Source: Alphaproteobacteria bacterium (GTDB taxonomy: Bacteria; Pseudomonadota; Alphaproteobacteria; SHNJ01). From it: DNA of 64,000 nt. The DNA is taken from the NCBI GenBank assembly GCA_004295055.1, contig SHNJ01000007.1, forward strand, positions 166,807 through 230,806, read 5' to 3'. The translations under genes were made by a program, and so were the position numbers. Of the stretch, positions 1 to 9,162 are shown piece after piece. How positions within the stretch are numbered: the stretch's first letter is position 1; each line of letters begins with the position of its first letter. A model generated the notes under the pieces. That model saw nothing but the letters and a program-made list of their open reading frames with translations, was not told where the DNA came from and searched no databases.

Positions 1-1
1 C

Positions 2-202
2 CTGATGAAACGCAATAATTGCGGCAAGGCGCTGGATATTGCCCGTGTCGCGCGCGATATGCATGGCGGCAATGGCGTTGCCGACGAATATCACGTGATC
101 CGCCATGTGGTGAATTTGGAATCGGTCAATACGTACGAAGGCACGCATGATGTGCATGCGTTGATTCTTGGCCGGGCGATTACCGGGATCGCGGCGTTTT
201 AA
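2..202 (+). CDS. gcdH: Glutaryl-CoA dehydrogenase, C-terminal end (partial)
   Basis: Only the last 66 codons lie in the window; the gene runs off the left edge. The visible tail carries MHGGNG followed by [20 protein letters not shown], the C-terminal signature of glutaryl-CoA dehydrogenase in the acyl-CoA dehydrogenase family. The enzyme is an FAD-dependent oxidative decarboxylase that turns glutaryl-CoA into crotonyl-CoA in lysine, tryptophan and glutarate breakdown. The stop codon TAA directly abuts the ATG of the CoA-transferase gene at 203, so the two genes are almost certainly co-transcribed and translationally coupled, which fits a glutarate activation and oxidation unit. The catalytic glutamate lies outside the window. 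Confidence 0.9.
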   Translation: MMKRNNCGKALDIARVARDMHGGNGVADEYHVIRHVVNLESVNTYEGTHDVHALILGRAITGIAAF

Positions 203-1393
203 ATGACCGATACTCCTTTAAGAAATATCCGTGTTCTCGATCTTTCCCGCGTGCTGGCGGGGCCATGGTGTACGCAATTGCTGGCTGATCTTGGCGCCGA
301 AGTCATCAAAATTGAAAAACCGGGGGAAGGCGATGATACTCGCGCCTGGGGGCCGCCTTATTTTAAAACGGATAGCGGAGGCTTGTCCGCATATTATATT
401 TCCTGCAACCGTGGAAAAAAATCCATTACGGTGGATATTTCTACGGCGGAAGGTAAAAAGATTGTTCAGGATCTGGCGGCGAAATCGGATGTGCTGATTG
501 AAAATTATAAGGTTGGCGGATTGAAAAAATATGGCCTTGATTACGAATCGGTCAAGAAAATAAATTCAAAAATTATTTACTGTTCCATTACCGGTTTTGG
601 CCAGGATGGACCAATGGCGCAAAAAGCCGGTTATGATTTCATGATCCAGGGCATGTGCGGATTGATGAGCGTAACGGGCGAACCCGCCGGCATGCCGATG
701 AAAGATGGCGTGGCGTTGGTGGATGTCATGACCGGCATGTATGCATCCAGCGCGATTTTATCGGCGCTGTTTGCGCGGCAAAATACGGACAAAGGAACCC
801 ATATCGATATGGCCTTGCTGGATGTTGGCGTTGCGATGATGGCCAATCAGGCGTTGAATTACCTAGTCTCCGGCAAAGTGCCGCAGCGTCTTGGCAATGC
901 GCATCCGAACATAGTTCCTTATCAGGCTTTTGCGACCAAGGACGGCCATGTGATTTTGGCTATCGGCAATGACGATCAATTCGCAAGATTTGCCAAGGCC
1001 TGCGGTAAGCCTGAATGGATTGAAAGTCCGTATTTTGCCACTAACGAGGCGCGGGTGCGCAATCGGAATGATGTGGTGGGCAGCATTGGCGTATTGATGC
1101 ACCAAAAAACCACGGCGGAATGGATCAAAATTCTAGAGACGGAAAATATTCCGGGTGGGCCGATTAACGATTTAGGCCAGGTATTTCAGGAACCGCAAGT
1201 GAAGCACCGAGGTACGCAATTGGAATTAAAGGGCGTGCCGCAAATACGCACACCGGTAAGGATGAGCGGTGTCGATATTGGTGCGGGTACGCCGCCGCCG
1301 CATTTAGGCGCGGATACAGATCAAGTATTGAAAGATGTATTGGGATACGATGCGGCCCAAATCGCGTCGTTAAAATCAAAAGGGGCAGTATAA
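203..1393 (+). CDS. CaiB/BaiF family III CoA-transferase, probably succinyl-CoA:glutarate type
   Basis: 396 aa, the usual length for family III CoA-transferases. The N-terminal block DLSRVLAGPWCTQLLADLGA (residues 13-32) is the family signature, and Asp174 in ALVDVMTG matches the catalytic aspartate that forms the acyl-anhydride intermediate. These enzymes move CoA between carboxylic acids. Its place directly after gcdH, with no spacer, suggests that it activates glutarate to glutaryl-CoA, as the human SUGCT enzyme does; this substrate is inferred from context and not readable from the sequence. The start at 203 is set by the abutting stop of gcdH. The stop overlaps the next ATG by one base (TAATG). 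Confidence 0.88.
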   Translation: MTDTPLRNIRVLDLSRVLAGPWCTQLLADLGAEVIKIEKPGEGDDTRAWGPPYFKTDSGGLSAYYISCNRGKKSITVDISTAEGKKIVQDLAAKSDVLIENYKVGGLKKYGLDYESVKKINSKIIYCSITGFGQDGPMAQKAGYDFMIQGMCGLMSVTGEPAGMPMKDGVALVDVMTGMYASSAILSALFARQNTDKGTHIDMALLDVGVAMMANQALNYLVSGKVPQRLGNAHPNIVPYQAFATKDGHVILAIGNDDQFARFAKACGKPEWIESPYFATNEARVRNRNDVVGSIGVLMHQKTTAEWIKILETENIPGGPINDLGQVFQEPQVKHRGTQLELKGVPQIRTPVRMSGVDIGAGTPPPHLGADTDQVLKDVLGYDAAQIASLKSKGAV

Positions 1394-1878
1394 TGAAAAA
1401 ATATTTCTTAATTTTTGCGGCAATTTTATTGGTTGCTCAAATTGCACACGCGCATAGTTATCAATTGGGCAAGATCAAAATCGGACATGCCTGGATGCAG
1501 GAATTGCATAGCACCGGTCCGGAGGCTGCCGATAATGCGGAAGTTGCCGCCTATATGCCGTTATATAATACCGGCGAGAAAACCGATTATTTGATCGAGG
1601 TTAAAAGCGATTGGTTCGCCCAAGCCAAATTCCTGGATCTGCGCGGAACCGGTGAAACCGGCAGCCCACAAGCCGTATTCGCCAATGAAATTGCACTGTT
1701 AAAAGGCACGCCGATCGGTATGCAGCCGAAATCCGGCTGGCGTATAGTGTTTTACGGCGTAAAAAAGCCGATGCCAAAAGGCGAGACCTTGCCGGTGACT
1801 TTAGTGTTTAAGAACGCGGGGTCGATAGAAGTAGAGTTGGCCCTTGATCCAGAAAAACCAAGCCATCAATCAAATTAA
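1393..1878 (+). CDS. Exported PCu(A)C-like (DUF461) protein lacking copper ligands
   Basis: 161 aa with a signal peptide at residues 1-20 (cleavage after AHA). The mature part follows the PCu(A)C copper chaperone fold pattern: KIGHAWMQ near the start, a statement like YMPLYNTGEKTDYL, and a C-terminal half ending in VTLVFKNAGSIEVELAL. PCu(A)C proteins normally deliver Cu(I) to cytochrome oxidase using an H-M...H-x-M set. Here the positions that should hold them read WFAQAKFLDL and GWRIVFYGV, with no His or Met ligand. The protein is therefore probably not a copper chaperone of the usual kind. It is coupled to the CoA-transferase gene through a TAATG overlap and overlaps the 3' end of parE by four bases on the other strand. 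Confidence 0.7.
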   Translation: MKKYFLIFAAILLVAQIAHAHSYQLGKIKIGHAWMQELHSTGPEAADNAEVAAYMPLYNTGEKTDYLIEVKSDWFAQAKFLDLRGTGETGSPQAVFANEIALLKGTPIGMQPKSGWRIVFYGVKKPMPKGETLPVTLVFKNAGSIEVELALDPEKPSHQSN

Positions 1879-3842
1879 ATATCCAACTCCGCCACTTTGG
1901 GGGCGTTTTCCTGGATGAAGGCAAGGCGTAGTTCCGGTTTTTTGCCCATCAGGCGTTCGACCAGATTTTCGACTTCCTTGGCTTCGGAATATTTCTTTGG
2001 ATCGTATTTATCGGGGATTGCCACGCGCAACAAAGTGCGATGGCGCGGGTCCATGGTGGTTTCTTTTAGAAATTTCGCCGGCATTTCACCTAGACCTTTG
2101 AACCGGTTTACTTCTGGCTTGCCGCGGAATTGTTTCAGCAATTCATCGCGGTGCTTATCGTCCCGCGCATATAATGTCTTATCGCCTTGCGCAATGCGGA
2201 ACAGCGGCGGAACGGCTAAATACACATGGCCTTTGACAATCAGTTCCGGCATTTCCTTGTAAAAGAATGTCAGCAACAGGGCGGCGATGTGCGCACCGTC
2301 CACGTCCGCATCGGTCATAATGATGATACGTTCGTACCGCAACCGTTCTATTTTTAAATCTTTGCCTGCACCGCAACCCAGCGCCAATAAAATATCTTTG
2401 ATCTCTTGATTGCCGGCCAATTTATCCGCGGATGCGTTGGCGACGTTCAAAATTTTACCGCGCAGCGGCAGAATCGCCTGGGTAGTGCGGTCCCGCGCCT
2501 GCTTGGCGGAACCGCCGGCCGAATCGCCTTCGACCAAAAAGATTTCGGTGCCTTTGGCGGCGTCCAATGAGCAATCGGTCAATTTGCCAGGCAAGCGCAA
2601 TTTGCGGGTTGCCGATTGGCGTTTTAGTTGTTGTTCCTCTTTTGCTCTGCGGCGTTCTTCAACCTTTTCAATCGCGCGGTCCAGCAATAATCCAGCCGAT
2701 GCCGGATCGGACGACAACCATAAATCGAACCGGTCTTTGACGGTGTTTTCAACCCATTTTTGCGCCTCGGTCGTAACCAGTTTTTCCTTGGTCTGGCCTT
2801 GGAAATGCGGATTTGGGATAAATACCGACAGAATAATCGCCGCGCCGTTGATGACATCGTCGCCGGTAATATCGGCGGCCTTTTTATTGCCAATCAACTC
2901 GCCATAGGATTTCAAACCGCGCAGCAATGCCGTACGCAGGCCAGATTCATGCGTGCCGCCTTGGGCGGTTGGAATAGTGTTGCAGTAAGACCGCAAAAAT
3001 CCTTCTTCGTCGCGCGGCCAAGTAATAGCCCAATTGATACGCACCTTGTCAGCCTTCATTTCGACTTCATCGGCGAAATATTTGGCGGTGTAGCAGGGGC
3101 GTTCTTGAATTTCTGCCGCTAATGAATCAGCCAGACCATTCGGGAAATGCAAAACATCTTTGGCTGGTGTCGCGTCGCCTTTTAATAAAGCCGCGTCGCA
3201 TTGCCATTCAATCGTAACGCCTTTGAATAAATATGCCTTGCTGCGCGCCATTTGATATAGGCGCGCCGGGCGGAATTCTGCTTTATGCCCGAAAATTTCC
3301 GGATCGGGTTGGAAGGTGATTTGTGTGCCTTTACGTGTGGTCGACCCGCCCTTGGTCAATTTGCCTTTGGCATGACCTTGGGAAAATTCCTGAGTATATG
3401 TGGTTTTGTCGCGAAAAACTTCGACCTTCAGATGTTCGGTCAGTGCATTAACGACGGAAACGCCGACGCCGTGCAAGCCGCCGGATGTTTCATAAACTTT
3501 ATTTGAAAATTTACCACCGGAATGCAGCGTGGTCAGAATAACTTCCAGCGCGGATTTTTTTGGAAATTTAGGATGGGGATCGACTGGGATACCACGCCCA
3601 TTATCCCATATAGTTACGGTATTATCCTTGCCCAGCGATATGCCGATTTTGCTGGCATGACCGGCAACGGCTTCGTCCATGGCGTTGTCCAGCACCTCGG
3701 CGACCAGATGGTGCATTGCTGTTTCATCGGTGCCGCCAATATACATCCCTGGGCGGCGGCGAACCGGTTCCAGCCCTTCAAGGACTTCGATATCTTTGGC
3801 GGAGTAAGAATTATCTTTTTTCACGGTAGCGGATTTGGACAT
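1875..3842 (-). CDS. parE: DNA topoisomerase IV subunit B
   Basis: 655 aa, typical for ParE. The ATPase (GHKL) domain shows LDNAMDEAVAG at about 51-61 and DNGRGIPVDPHPK. The TOPRIM domain carries EGDSAGGSA at about 437 and DADVDGAHI at about 509, which bind the catalytic magnesium. The short gap after DADVDGAHIAALLLTFF, leading straight to PELIVKGHVYLA, fits ParE rather than GyrB of enteric type. With ParC it decatenates daughter chromosomes and relaxes supercoils. parC is not in the window. The gene stands alone on this strand, convergent with the PCu(A)C-like gene. Confidence 0.95.
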   Translation of the reverse strand: MSKSATVKKDNSYSAKDIEVLEGLEPVRRRPGMYIGGTDETAMHHLVAEVLDNAMDEAVAGHASKIGISLGKDNTVTIWDNGRGIPVDPHPKFPKKSALEVILTTLHSGGKFSNKVYETSGGLHGVGVSVVNALTEHLKVEVFRDKTTYTQEFSQGHAKGKLTKGGSTTRKGTQITFQPDPEIFGHKAEFRPARLYQMARSKAYLFKGVTIEWQCDAALLKGDATPAKDVLHFPNGLADSLAAEIQERPCYTAKYFADEVEMKADKVRINWAITWPRDEEGFLRSYCNTIPTAQGGTHESGLRTALLRGLKSYGELIGNKKAADITGDDVINGAAIILSVFIPNPHFQGQTKEKLVTTEAQKWVENTVKDRFDLWLSSDPASAGLLLDRAIEKVEERRRAKEEQQLKRQSATRKLRLPGKLTDCSLDAAKGTEIFLVEGDSAGGSAKQARDRTTQAILPLRGKILNVANASADKLAGNQEIKDILLALGCGAGKDLKIERLRYERIIIMTDADVDGAHIAALLLTFFYKEMPELIVKGHVYLAVPPLFRIAQGDKTLYARDDKHRDELLKQFRGKPEVNRFKGLGEMPAKFLKETTMDPRHRTLLRVAIPDKYDPKKYSEAKEVENLVERLMGKKPELRLAFIQENAPKVAELDI

Positions 3843-3907
3843 AGGTTCAATACGGGATTGGTAAAAAATTATTTAAAGGTACAGATACCAGGAATGCAAG
3901 AAAAATG

Positions 3908-4837
3908 CTACTTGCTGTAGGCAAGAACTTTTTCCCCAGCAATGAGATAGAGCAACAGATCGCCTGGCCCGTCAATGCGCCCTATAATTCCTGACTGAGA
4001 GGGATTAGGTCTAACGGGATGGACAGGAACGGGTTTAATGGTTGTAGCAATGGCTGTTAATTTTGCACAACATTCTTTGCCACTTGTATCCAATCTTTTC
4101 CACAATGCGTCTAATCGCTTGTTGGTTTCAGCCTGGATTTCTTCTGCTCGATCCTCATATTCTATCTGGCGTTCGAGTGTTTTTTCGCCCATTTCAAGCT
4201 GTGTTAAGCCGACTTCGATATCCATTTTTCGTTCAGCCTTAGGACAAACCATCGCGGGGCGTTTGGGATCTATTTCTAGTCGGCGGTAAATATCTAGCAC
4301 TACCTCGTTATGGAACCAGGCATAATGGCTGGAAATACATTTATGCTTTAGACTTTTCCGCGCCAGTTCATAAAATTCCCGAAGATAAGAAGGTGGCGCC
4401 ATTCGCACCATCTGTGCCATCATGACACGATATTCATTATCGTCTAATCCTATCTGATGGCCTGCTGGGTGATCCAACTTAAACTTTGGATCCAGTATTT
4501 GTTGCGATTGATTGCTGTCAGTTATCGCCAGAAGTGCAAAAAGGCCGGTGCAGGTATCTAGAAATGCGGATACATTTTTTACGGTAATGGGAGTTTTAAA
4601 AATATCTTCCACTACCGGACGCATCAACCGGCAGATTTTTGAATCCTTCCGCTTAGACTGGTGCAGAAGATAGGTTTTTAGATCGATAAACACTTGTTGG
4701 CAGGTATTGGGATTATCTTTCAACTCTGTTCGATTAGATAGTAAGTAGCATAATATTTCGCAGGCCGCCGATTTCGGATTGGCTGTATCCGCGTGTTCGT
4801 AATCCCAGGTAGAGTATAATTTATTGTGCTTGTACAT
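3908..4837 (-). CDS. Hypothetical protein, mostly helical, 309 aa
   Basis: No family recognised. The predicted protein is soluble, with no signal peptide or membrane segment. It is rich in charged helices; the stretch at about 210-255 (LTQLEMGEKTLERQIEYE onward) looks like a coiled coil, followed by a proline-rich linker (KPVPVHPVRPNP) and a hydrophobic C-terminus. It contains about seven scattered cysteines. The DNA is visibly more AT-rich than the neighbouring parE and yciA, so it may have been acquired recently. It lies alone between parE and the divergent thioesterase gene. Confidence 0.6.
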   Translation of the reverse strand: MYKHNKLYSTWDYEHADTANPKSAACEILCYLLSNRTELKDNPNTCQQVFIDLKTYLLHQSKRKDSKICRLMRPVVEDIFKTPITVKNVSAFLDTCTGLFALLAITDSNQSQQILDPKFKLDHPAGHQIGLDDNEYRVMMAQMVRMAPPSYLREFYELARKSLKHKCISSHYAWFHNEVVLDIYRRLEIDPKRPAMVCPKAERKMDIEVGLTQLEMGEKTLERQIEYEDRAEEIQAETNKRLDALWKRLDTSGKECCAKLTAIATTIKPVPVHPVRPNPSQSGIIGRIDGPGDLLLYLIAGEKVLAYSK

Positions 4838-4984
4838 CTCGCCGTATAATGTTGTTATTTTTTGTTATGATGAAATCAATCTATAACAAACCATCATATC
4901 CTGCAAGGAAATTATATTTTTCTTGTCAGTAGCGCCTGGAAAAATGTAAAAGAAAATTACTTTGATTTTCTTTCAGGTGTGTTT

Positions 4985-5380
4985 ATGTCCGAACCCAGCG
5001 ATAATCCAGATTTTCCGAATAACCCTTCGTTACGCACGATTGCGATGCCGGCGGATACCAATCCCAATGGCGATATGTTCGGTGGATGGATGATGTCGAT
5101 GATGGATTTGGCCGGCGCAAACAAGGCGATCGAAGTTTCCAAAGGTCCTGTTGTGACTGTCGCAGTCGACGCTATGGAATTTCATTTGCCGGCCTATGTC
5201 GGCGATGAAGTCAGTTGCTATTCTTTGGTTGAAAAGATTGGCAATACGTCGATCACCGTGCGGGTCGAGGCCTGGGCGCGGCGCCGCACTAGCCACGAAT
5301 ATTTTAAAATTACTGTAGGCCGGTTTACATACGTTTCCATCGGCGCGGACCGACGGCCGAAACCCATCATAAAGATGTAG
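4985..5380 (+). CDS. yciA: Acyl-CoA thioesterase, YciA-like hotdog protein
   Basis: 131 aa from ATG 4985; an in-frame GTG six bases upstream is the only other start. The motif NPNGDMFGGWMMSMMDLAGA at about residues 25-44 is the hallmark of YciA/cytosolic acyl-CoA hydrolases of the hotdog fold, with Asp in MMDLAG as the catalytic residue. VTVAVDAMEFHLPAYVGDEV follows as the second conserved strand. The enzyme hydrolyses short- to medium-chain acyl-CoAs to release CoA. It is monocistronic by position. Confidence 0.85.
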   Translation: MSEPSDNPDFPNNPSLRTIAMPADTNPNGDMFGGWMMSMMDLAGANKAIEVSKGPVVTVAVDAMEFHLPAYVGDEVSCYSLVEKIGNTSITVRVEAWARRRTSHEYFKITVGRFTYVSIGADRRPKPIIKM

Positions 5381-5394
5381 TTTTGGCTAGCCTA

Positions 5395-5781
5395 TTAGTA
5401 AGCTTTCTGGCGCCTTAAATTGATTAGGCTGATGGTGGCATCGCCAGTCAGCTGTTGAGCCTTGGCAGACGACACGCCATCCAATTTGCCTTTTGTATCT
5501 AGTCCATTAAAATATTCGAAAACCACAGCAGCTGTTTGCGGGGTAAAGTGGTCAAACCTGGAACCAATAGGCGCAGTAGCAATCGTTGTAAATTCTACTA
5601 GACGATCCAATTCCTTTTGATCGGCACTCGGCAGGCCATTTAAGGGGGTGGTTTCCAGTCTTTGCTTATAATGTGCTAAGCGCAAGGCCACTTGTTCGTT
5701 ACTTGCATTCCACGGATTATTGATGGGCTGCGAAGTGCCTTGATCTGTGCCGGTATTTGATACGCTTGTCGATGTGGTCAT
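5395..5781 (-). CDS. Hypothetical protein, 128 aa
   Basis: No known family. The first 20 residues are Ser/Thr/Asn-rich and look disordered (MTTSTSVSNTGTDQGTSQP), followed by a predicted helical region from about 28 to 128. No signal peptide or membrane segment. Upstream on the minus strand there is a purine-rich ribosome-binding site (CAAGGGAGTG) close to the ATG, which supports translation. It is convergent with yciA, 14 bases apart. Confidence 0.55.
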   Translation of the reverse strand: MTTSTSVSNTGTDQGTSQPINNPWNASNEQVALRLAHYKQRLETTPLNGLPSADQKELDRLVEFTTIATAPIGSRFDHFTPQTAAVVFEYFNGLDTKGKLDGVSSAKAQQLTGDATISLINLRRQKAY

Positions 5782-5861
5782 TGGTACACTCCCTTGATTT
5801 ATTTTTAAGTATAATTTCTTTTATGGCTATAAATTACGGAGAATTATGACAAAAGTCAAGA

Positions 5862-5893
5862 AAAAAGCTTTGATAGTTATATCAAAGCTTTTT
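5862..5893 (-). terminator. Rho-independent terminator downstream of glnA
   Basis: A perfect 14-bp inverted repeat, AAAAAGCTTTGATA and its complement around a GTTA loop, with A runs on one side and T runs on the other. It lies about 45 bases beyond the glnA stop on the minus strand, so it should end the glnA transcript. The symmetry means it could also act on the plus strand. Confidence 0.75.
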
Positions 5894-5937
5894 ATATTGT
5901 AATTTAAATGCTAATTAAATTATTATAATTTAGAATA

Positions 5938-7362
5938 TTAAATCGAATAGTAATTTAAAAATTCAATTGGGTGTGGTGTGTGTTCCAAATCGTATACTTC
6001 GGACATGCGCAATTCAATATAGGCATCGATCAAATCATCGCTGAATACGCCGCCTTGGGTTAGGAATTTCCGGTCTTTATCCAACGCGCTTAATGCATCA
6101 CGCAAAGATCCGCAAACGGTCGGCACCTTGGCCAATTCCGCTGGGGGCAGATGATATAAATCCATATCCATGGCTTTGCCCGGATGGATTTTGTTTTTGA
6201 TGCCATCCATACCCGCCATCAACATCGCGGCGAAGCCGAGATATGGGTTGCAGCCAGGATCTGGGAAGCGTACTTCGACCCGTTTGGATTTCTCGCCAAC
6301 CGAATATGGAATCCGGCAAGAAGCGGAACGGTTGCGCGCGGAGTAGGCGAGCAATACCGGCGCCTCGAATCCAGGGATCAGGCGTTTGTATGAATTGGTG
6401 GTTGGGTTGGTGAACGCGTTGATCGCCCGGGCGTGTTTGATAATGCCGCCAATGTAGTACAATGCCAGATCCGACAATTCGGCATATTTATTTCCGGCAA
6501 ATAATGGCTTGTTTTTCTTCCATAGCGATTGATGCACATGCATGCCCGAACCATTGTCGCCTTTGATCGGTTTCGGCATAAAGCACGCCGACTTGCCATA
6601 AGCGACGGCGGTATTGTGCACGGCGTATTTGTACAATTGCACGTTATCCGCGCTTTGCACCAATGTTGAAAATTTAATGCCCAATTCATGCTGCGATGGC
6701 GCGACTTCGTGATGATGTTTTTCAATTGGCACGCCCAGCGCGGCGAGGTTCAACAACATTTCCGAACGCAGGTCCTGTGTTGCATCGACCGGACCGCACG
6801 GAAAATATCCTCCCTTAACGCCGGGGCGGTGGCCCAAATTGCCTATGCCACGGCCTTCGGATGCGTAATCGCGATCGGAATTATATGGGCCTTCCTCGGA
6901 ATCGATTTGATGGGAAATTTTGTTCATGCCGACGGTAAAGCGCACGTCATCGAACACAAAAAATTCGATTTCCGGGCCAAAATAGGCGTTATCGGCGACG
7001 CCGGATTTTTGGATATAGGCTTCGGCGCGCTTGGCGACGGATCGCGGACAACGGCTATACGCCTTGCCGCTGGATGGTTCTTCGACATCGCAATTGATGA
7101 TTAGGGTCGGCTGCGCGGCGAATACATCCATAACGGCGGTATTCACATCCGGCAATAACGTCATGTCGGATTCATTGATCGCTTTCCATCCGGCGATGCT
7201 GGATCCGTCGAACTGAATTCCATCTTTGAAAAAAGCATCGTCGACGACTTGCGTGGACATCGACACATGGTGCCATTTGCCGCGCGTGTCGGTAAAACGC
7301 AGATCGACGAATTTCACGTCGTGTTCTTTAATCAGTTGCATTGCTTTTTTGGGATTGGACAT
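5938..7362 (-). CDS. glnA: Glutamine synthetase type I
   Basis: 474 aa from ATG 7362, the standard GSI length; a longer frame reaching 7449 adds 29 unlike residues and is rejected because GGAG lies just before 7362. Family motifs are [31 protein letters not shown] and [27 protein letters not shown] near the C-terminus contains the tyrosine that GlnE adenylylates in GSI-beta enzymes, so the enzyme is probably adenylylation-controlled. It makes glutamine from glutamate, ammonia and ATP. In most alphaproteobacteria glnB (PII) precedes glnA; here the upstream gene is an unrelated orphan. Confidence 0.96.
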   Translation of the reverse strand: MSNPKKAMQLIKEHDVKFVDLRFTDTRGKWHHVSMSTQVVDDAFFKDGIQFDGSSIAGWKAINESDMTLLPDVNTAVMDVFAAQPTLIINCDVEEPSSGKAYSRCPRSVAKRAEAYIQKSGVADNAYFGPEIEFFVFDDVRFTVGMNKISHQIDSEEGPYNSDRDYASEGRGIGNLGHRPGVKGGYFPCGPVDATQDLRSEMLLNLAALGVPIEKHHHEVAPSQHELGIKFSTLVQSADNVQLYKYAVHNTAVAYGKSACFMPKPIKGDNGSGMHVHQSLWKKNKPLFAGNKYAELSDLALYYIGGIIKHARAINAFTNPTTNSYKRLIPGFEAPVLLAYSARNRSASCRIPYSVGEKSKRVEVRFPDPGCNPYLGFAAMLMAGMDGIKNKIHPGKAMDMDLYHLPPAELAKVPTVCGSLRDALSALDKDRKFLTQGGVFSDDLIDAYIELRMSEVYDLEHTPHPIEFLNYYSI

Positions 7363-7609
7363 CAGGACGCTCCGGGGAAAGAGGGTTAGGGGGTGATTCA
7401 ATTTATATGCAGTGCAAAAAAATTTTCCACGCGAAAATGACCATCGCATGACAGTTTTATAAAAAATCTGGGTATGAATTTCGAATTCGATTCAATTCTG
7501 TGGATATTGTTTTACAAGGATTTTGATACGCCTAGCCAATTAGGCTTGCGCGTCATACACTGAAATTTCCAACCCATAAAAAAGCGCTTTTTGCAGTGCA
7601 AGAATAGAA

Positions 7610-8989
7610 TTAAGTTCTAGCCGGAAACCTGTGCCTGCCGGGGTGGGGGATCGTAGGCGGGGTACGGTGGCGGCCGCCAATGACGACCGGGCGGACAGGC
7701 GTAGAAAATACGTCTTTTAACCGGTTCAAATCGACTTCCAGTGTCCTTACAACCCCTGGATCTAACATTTCAAAAGCCTCGTGCAATTGCGTATCGGCGG
7801 CTAATGCTTCGTACAATGATTGTCCTTGATTTACGGGCGCATCGGGATGGGCCAGAACCGCCATATTGATTACTGCAAACCGCAACGCCATGCAATTTTG
7901 CCGCGAGGGGCGGATTTTCTCTGCATCGACTATATGTTTTATTTTCTCGGCCATTTGAAGCGCCAGTTCGGCCGTTGAAGCTGGATTGCCGTAAATCATG
8001 GCTGCGGCCAGCGTATTTTCTATCCGATCCGCGTCTTTCAGAAAGAAATTGTCCGGTTTTTGCGGGTTGTCCGGGTCCGTGGCATAATATAAGGCCAGAT
8101 ATTTAAGCGATTCCGGGTTTATGCGCCGTGGATCTCGTTCCAAGGCGGCCAATGTAACCGCGGCAATCGCATTGGTTATATCGGTTGGGCCATTGCCCCG
8201 AATTTTTATGGCTTTCTCAACCGTATGAAGAGCTTCTATATTTTTTTCGGTGGCCAAGTGAGGCATCAAACGAAATGCAATATCAATGCTGTCTATGGCC
8301 TGCATAATATTTTCGATTATTTGGCCTGTAAAACCATGTTGGCGCAGTTTTGCTGTTTGATCCGCTAATATACTAAAAGATCGCTCTAGTGTTGCGGGTG
8401 AAAAAACCGAACGCTCCTGACTTTTCATGCCCATCATTCCGCATATCCGGTCGGTTGTTATTGCCATGGAATAAGGATGATAGGCAAATTCTTGAAATAC
8501 GGTCTGGTTGGATCGGATCGCGCTTCTTAAGCTTTGATCGGAACAACGGGCGACGGCGGTAAGGGCGGCGTTTGCCAATCTTCTGATGTCGAGTGTTATT
8601 TCCGGCCGATGGGATTGCCACCGTTCATGGATCGTATCGATAAGGCATTTGACGACGTAATGTACCGCCGGACCATCCAGTTGTTCAGGATGCCGTTCGG
8701 CCAATCCGATAATAATTTCCTGCAAAGTATCGGCATTGCCTGGCGGCATGGATCTGCGGATCCTGTCTTCGAATCTTATAAGATCTGAATATAAATGCTC
8801 TGGCATAGAATGTGGCATCCGGTAGCACATTTCATAAAGCAGGACGCATTCATTTTCACAATCCACGCGGCCTGTGGTTTTTCGATCCAGGCGGTCCAAC
8901 ACGTCTTGCCAAAGGGCTGTCAGGCCCCGTTCCTGAGGTCTCCAAATATGTTGGGTGCTGTCGATAAATTCTGTTGTATTTCCGTGCAT
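7610..8989 (-). CDS. Hypothetical protein, all-helical, 459 aa
   Basis: The frame extends to 9130, but the first 47 residues read like non-coding sequence, so I place the start at ATG 8989 (MHGNTTEFIDSTQHIW). No family recognised. The body is a series of alpha-helical units with many Ala, Leu and Ile, reminiscent of helical repeat proteins, and has a basic, Pro/His-rich C-terminus (GGRHRTPPTIPHPGRHR). No signal peptide or membrane segment. It is followed by glnA on the same strand 248 bases further on and is divergent from the Coq4-like gene. Confidence 0.6.
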   Translation of the reverse strand: MHGNTTEFIDSTQHIWRPQERGLTALWQDVLDRLDRKTTGRVDCENECVLLYEMCYRMPHSMPEHLYSDLIRFEDRIRRSMPPGNADTLQEIIIGLAERHPEQLDGPAVHYVVKCLIDTIHERWQSHRPEITLDIRRLANAALTAVARCSDQSLRSAIRSNQTVFQEFAYHPYSMAITTDRICGMMGMKSQERSVFSPATLERSFSILADQTAKLRQHGFTGQIIENIMQAIDSIDIAFRLMPHLATEKNIEALHTVEKAIKIRGNGPTDITNAIAAVTLAALERDPRRINPESLKYLALYYATDPDNPQKPDNFFLKDADRIENTLAAAMIYGNPASTAELALQMAEKIKHIVDAEKIRPSRQNCMALRFAVINMAVLAHPDAPVNQGQSLYEALAADTQLHEAFEMLDPGVVRTLEVDLNRLKDVFSTPVRPVVIGGRHRTPPTIPHPGRHRFPART

Positions 8990-9162
8990 TGCTGTTTTTT
9001 CCGTTGCCCAGGCAAGATTTTTATACGGCTGGCCAGGCAAAAGCAATAGAAAATCCCCATTAAGAAAACAAGGGTAATAGGCTTTTATAGCCCTGAAACC
9101 GGGCGCGTTAACCACTCCGTAACCAGCCAAGCGGTAAAATATAGGGGTAACAGGGTGTTGAT

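Noticed and set aside
7363..7449. 29-aa N-terminal extension of GlnA
   Set aside because: The family start and the GGAG site both fit ATG 7362; the extension reads like untranslated leader.
7533..7556. CCTAGCCAATTA shared between 7530-7550 and 60137-60160 as an operator
   Set aside because: Only two occurrences in unrelated contexts with different symmetry; chance cannot be excluded.
7363..7609. Sigma-54 promoter or glutamine riboswitch upstream of glnA
   Set aside because: No GG-N10-GC pair of the TGGCAC-N5-TTGC type was found, and only a short palindrome (GCCTA-ATTGGC-TAGGC) is present.
8990..9130. 47-aa N-terminal extension of the 459-aa orphan
   Set aside because: Composition is unlike the rest of the protein and it would run into the upstream region of the Coq4-like gene.
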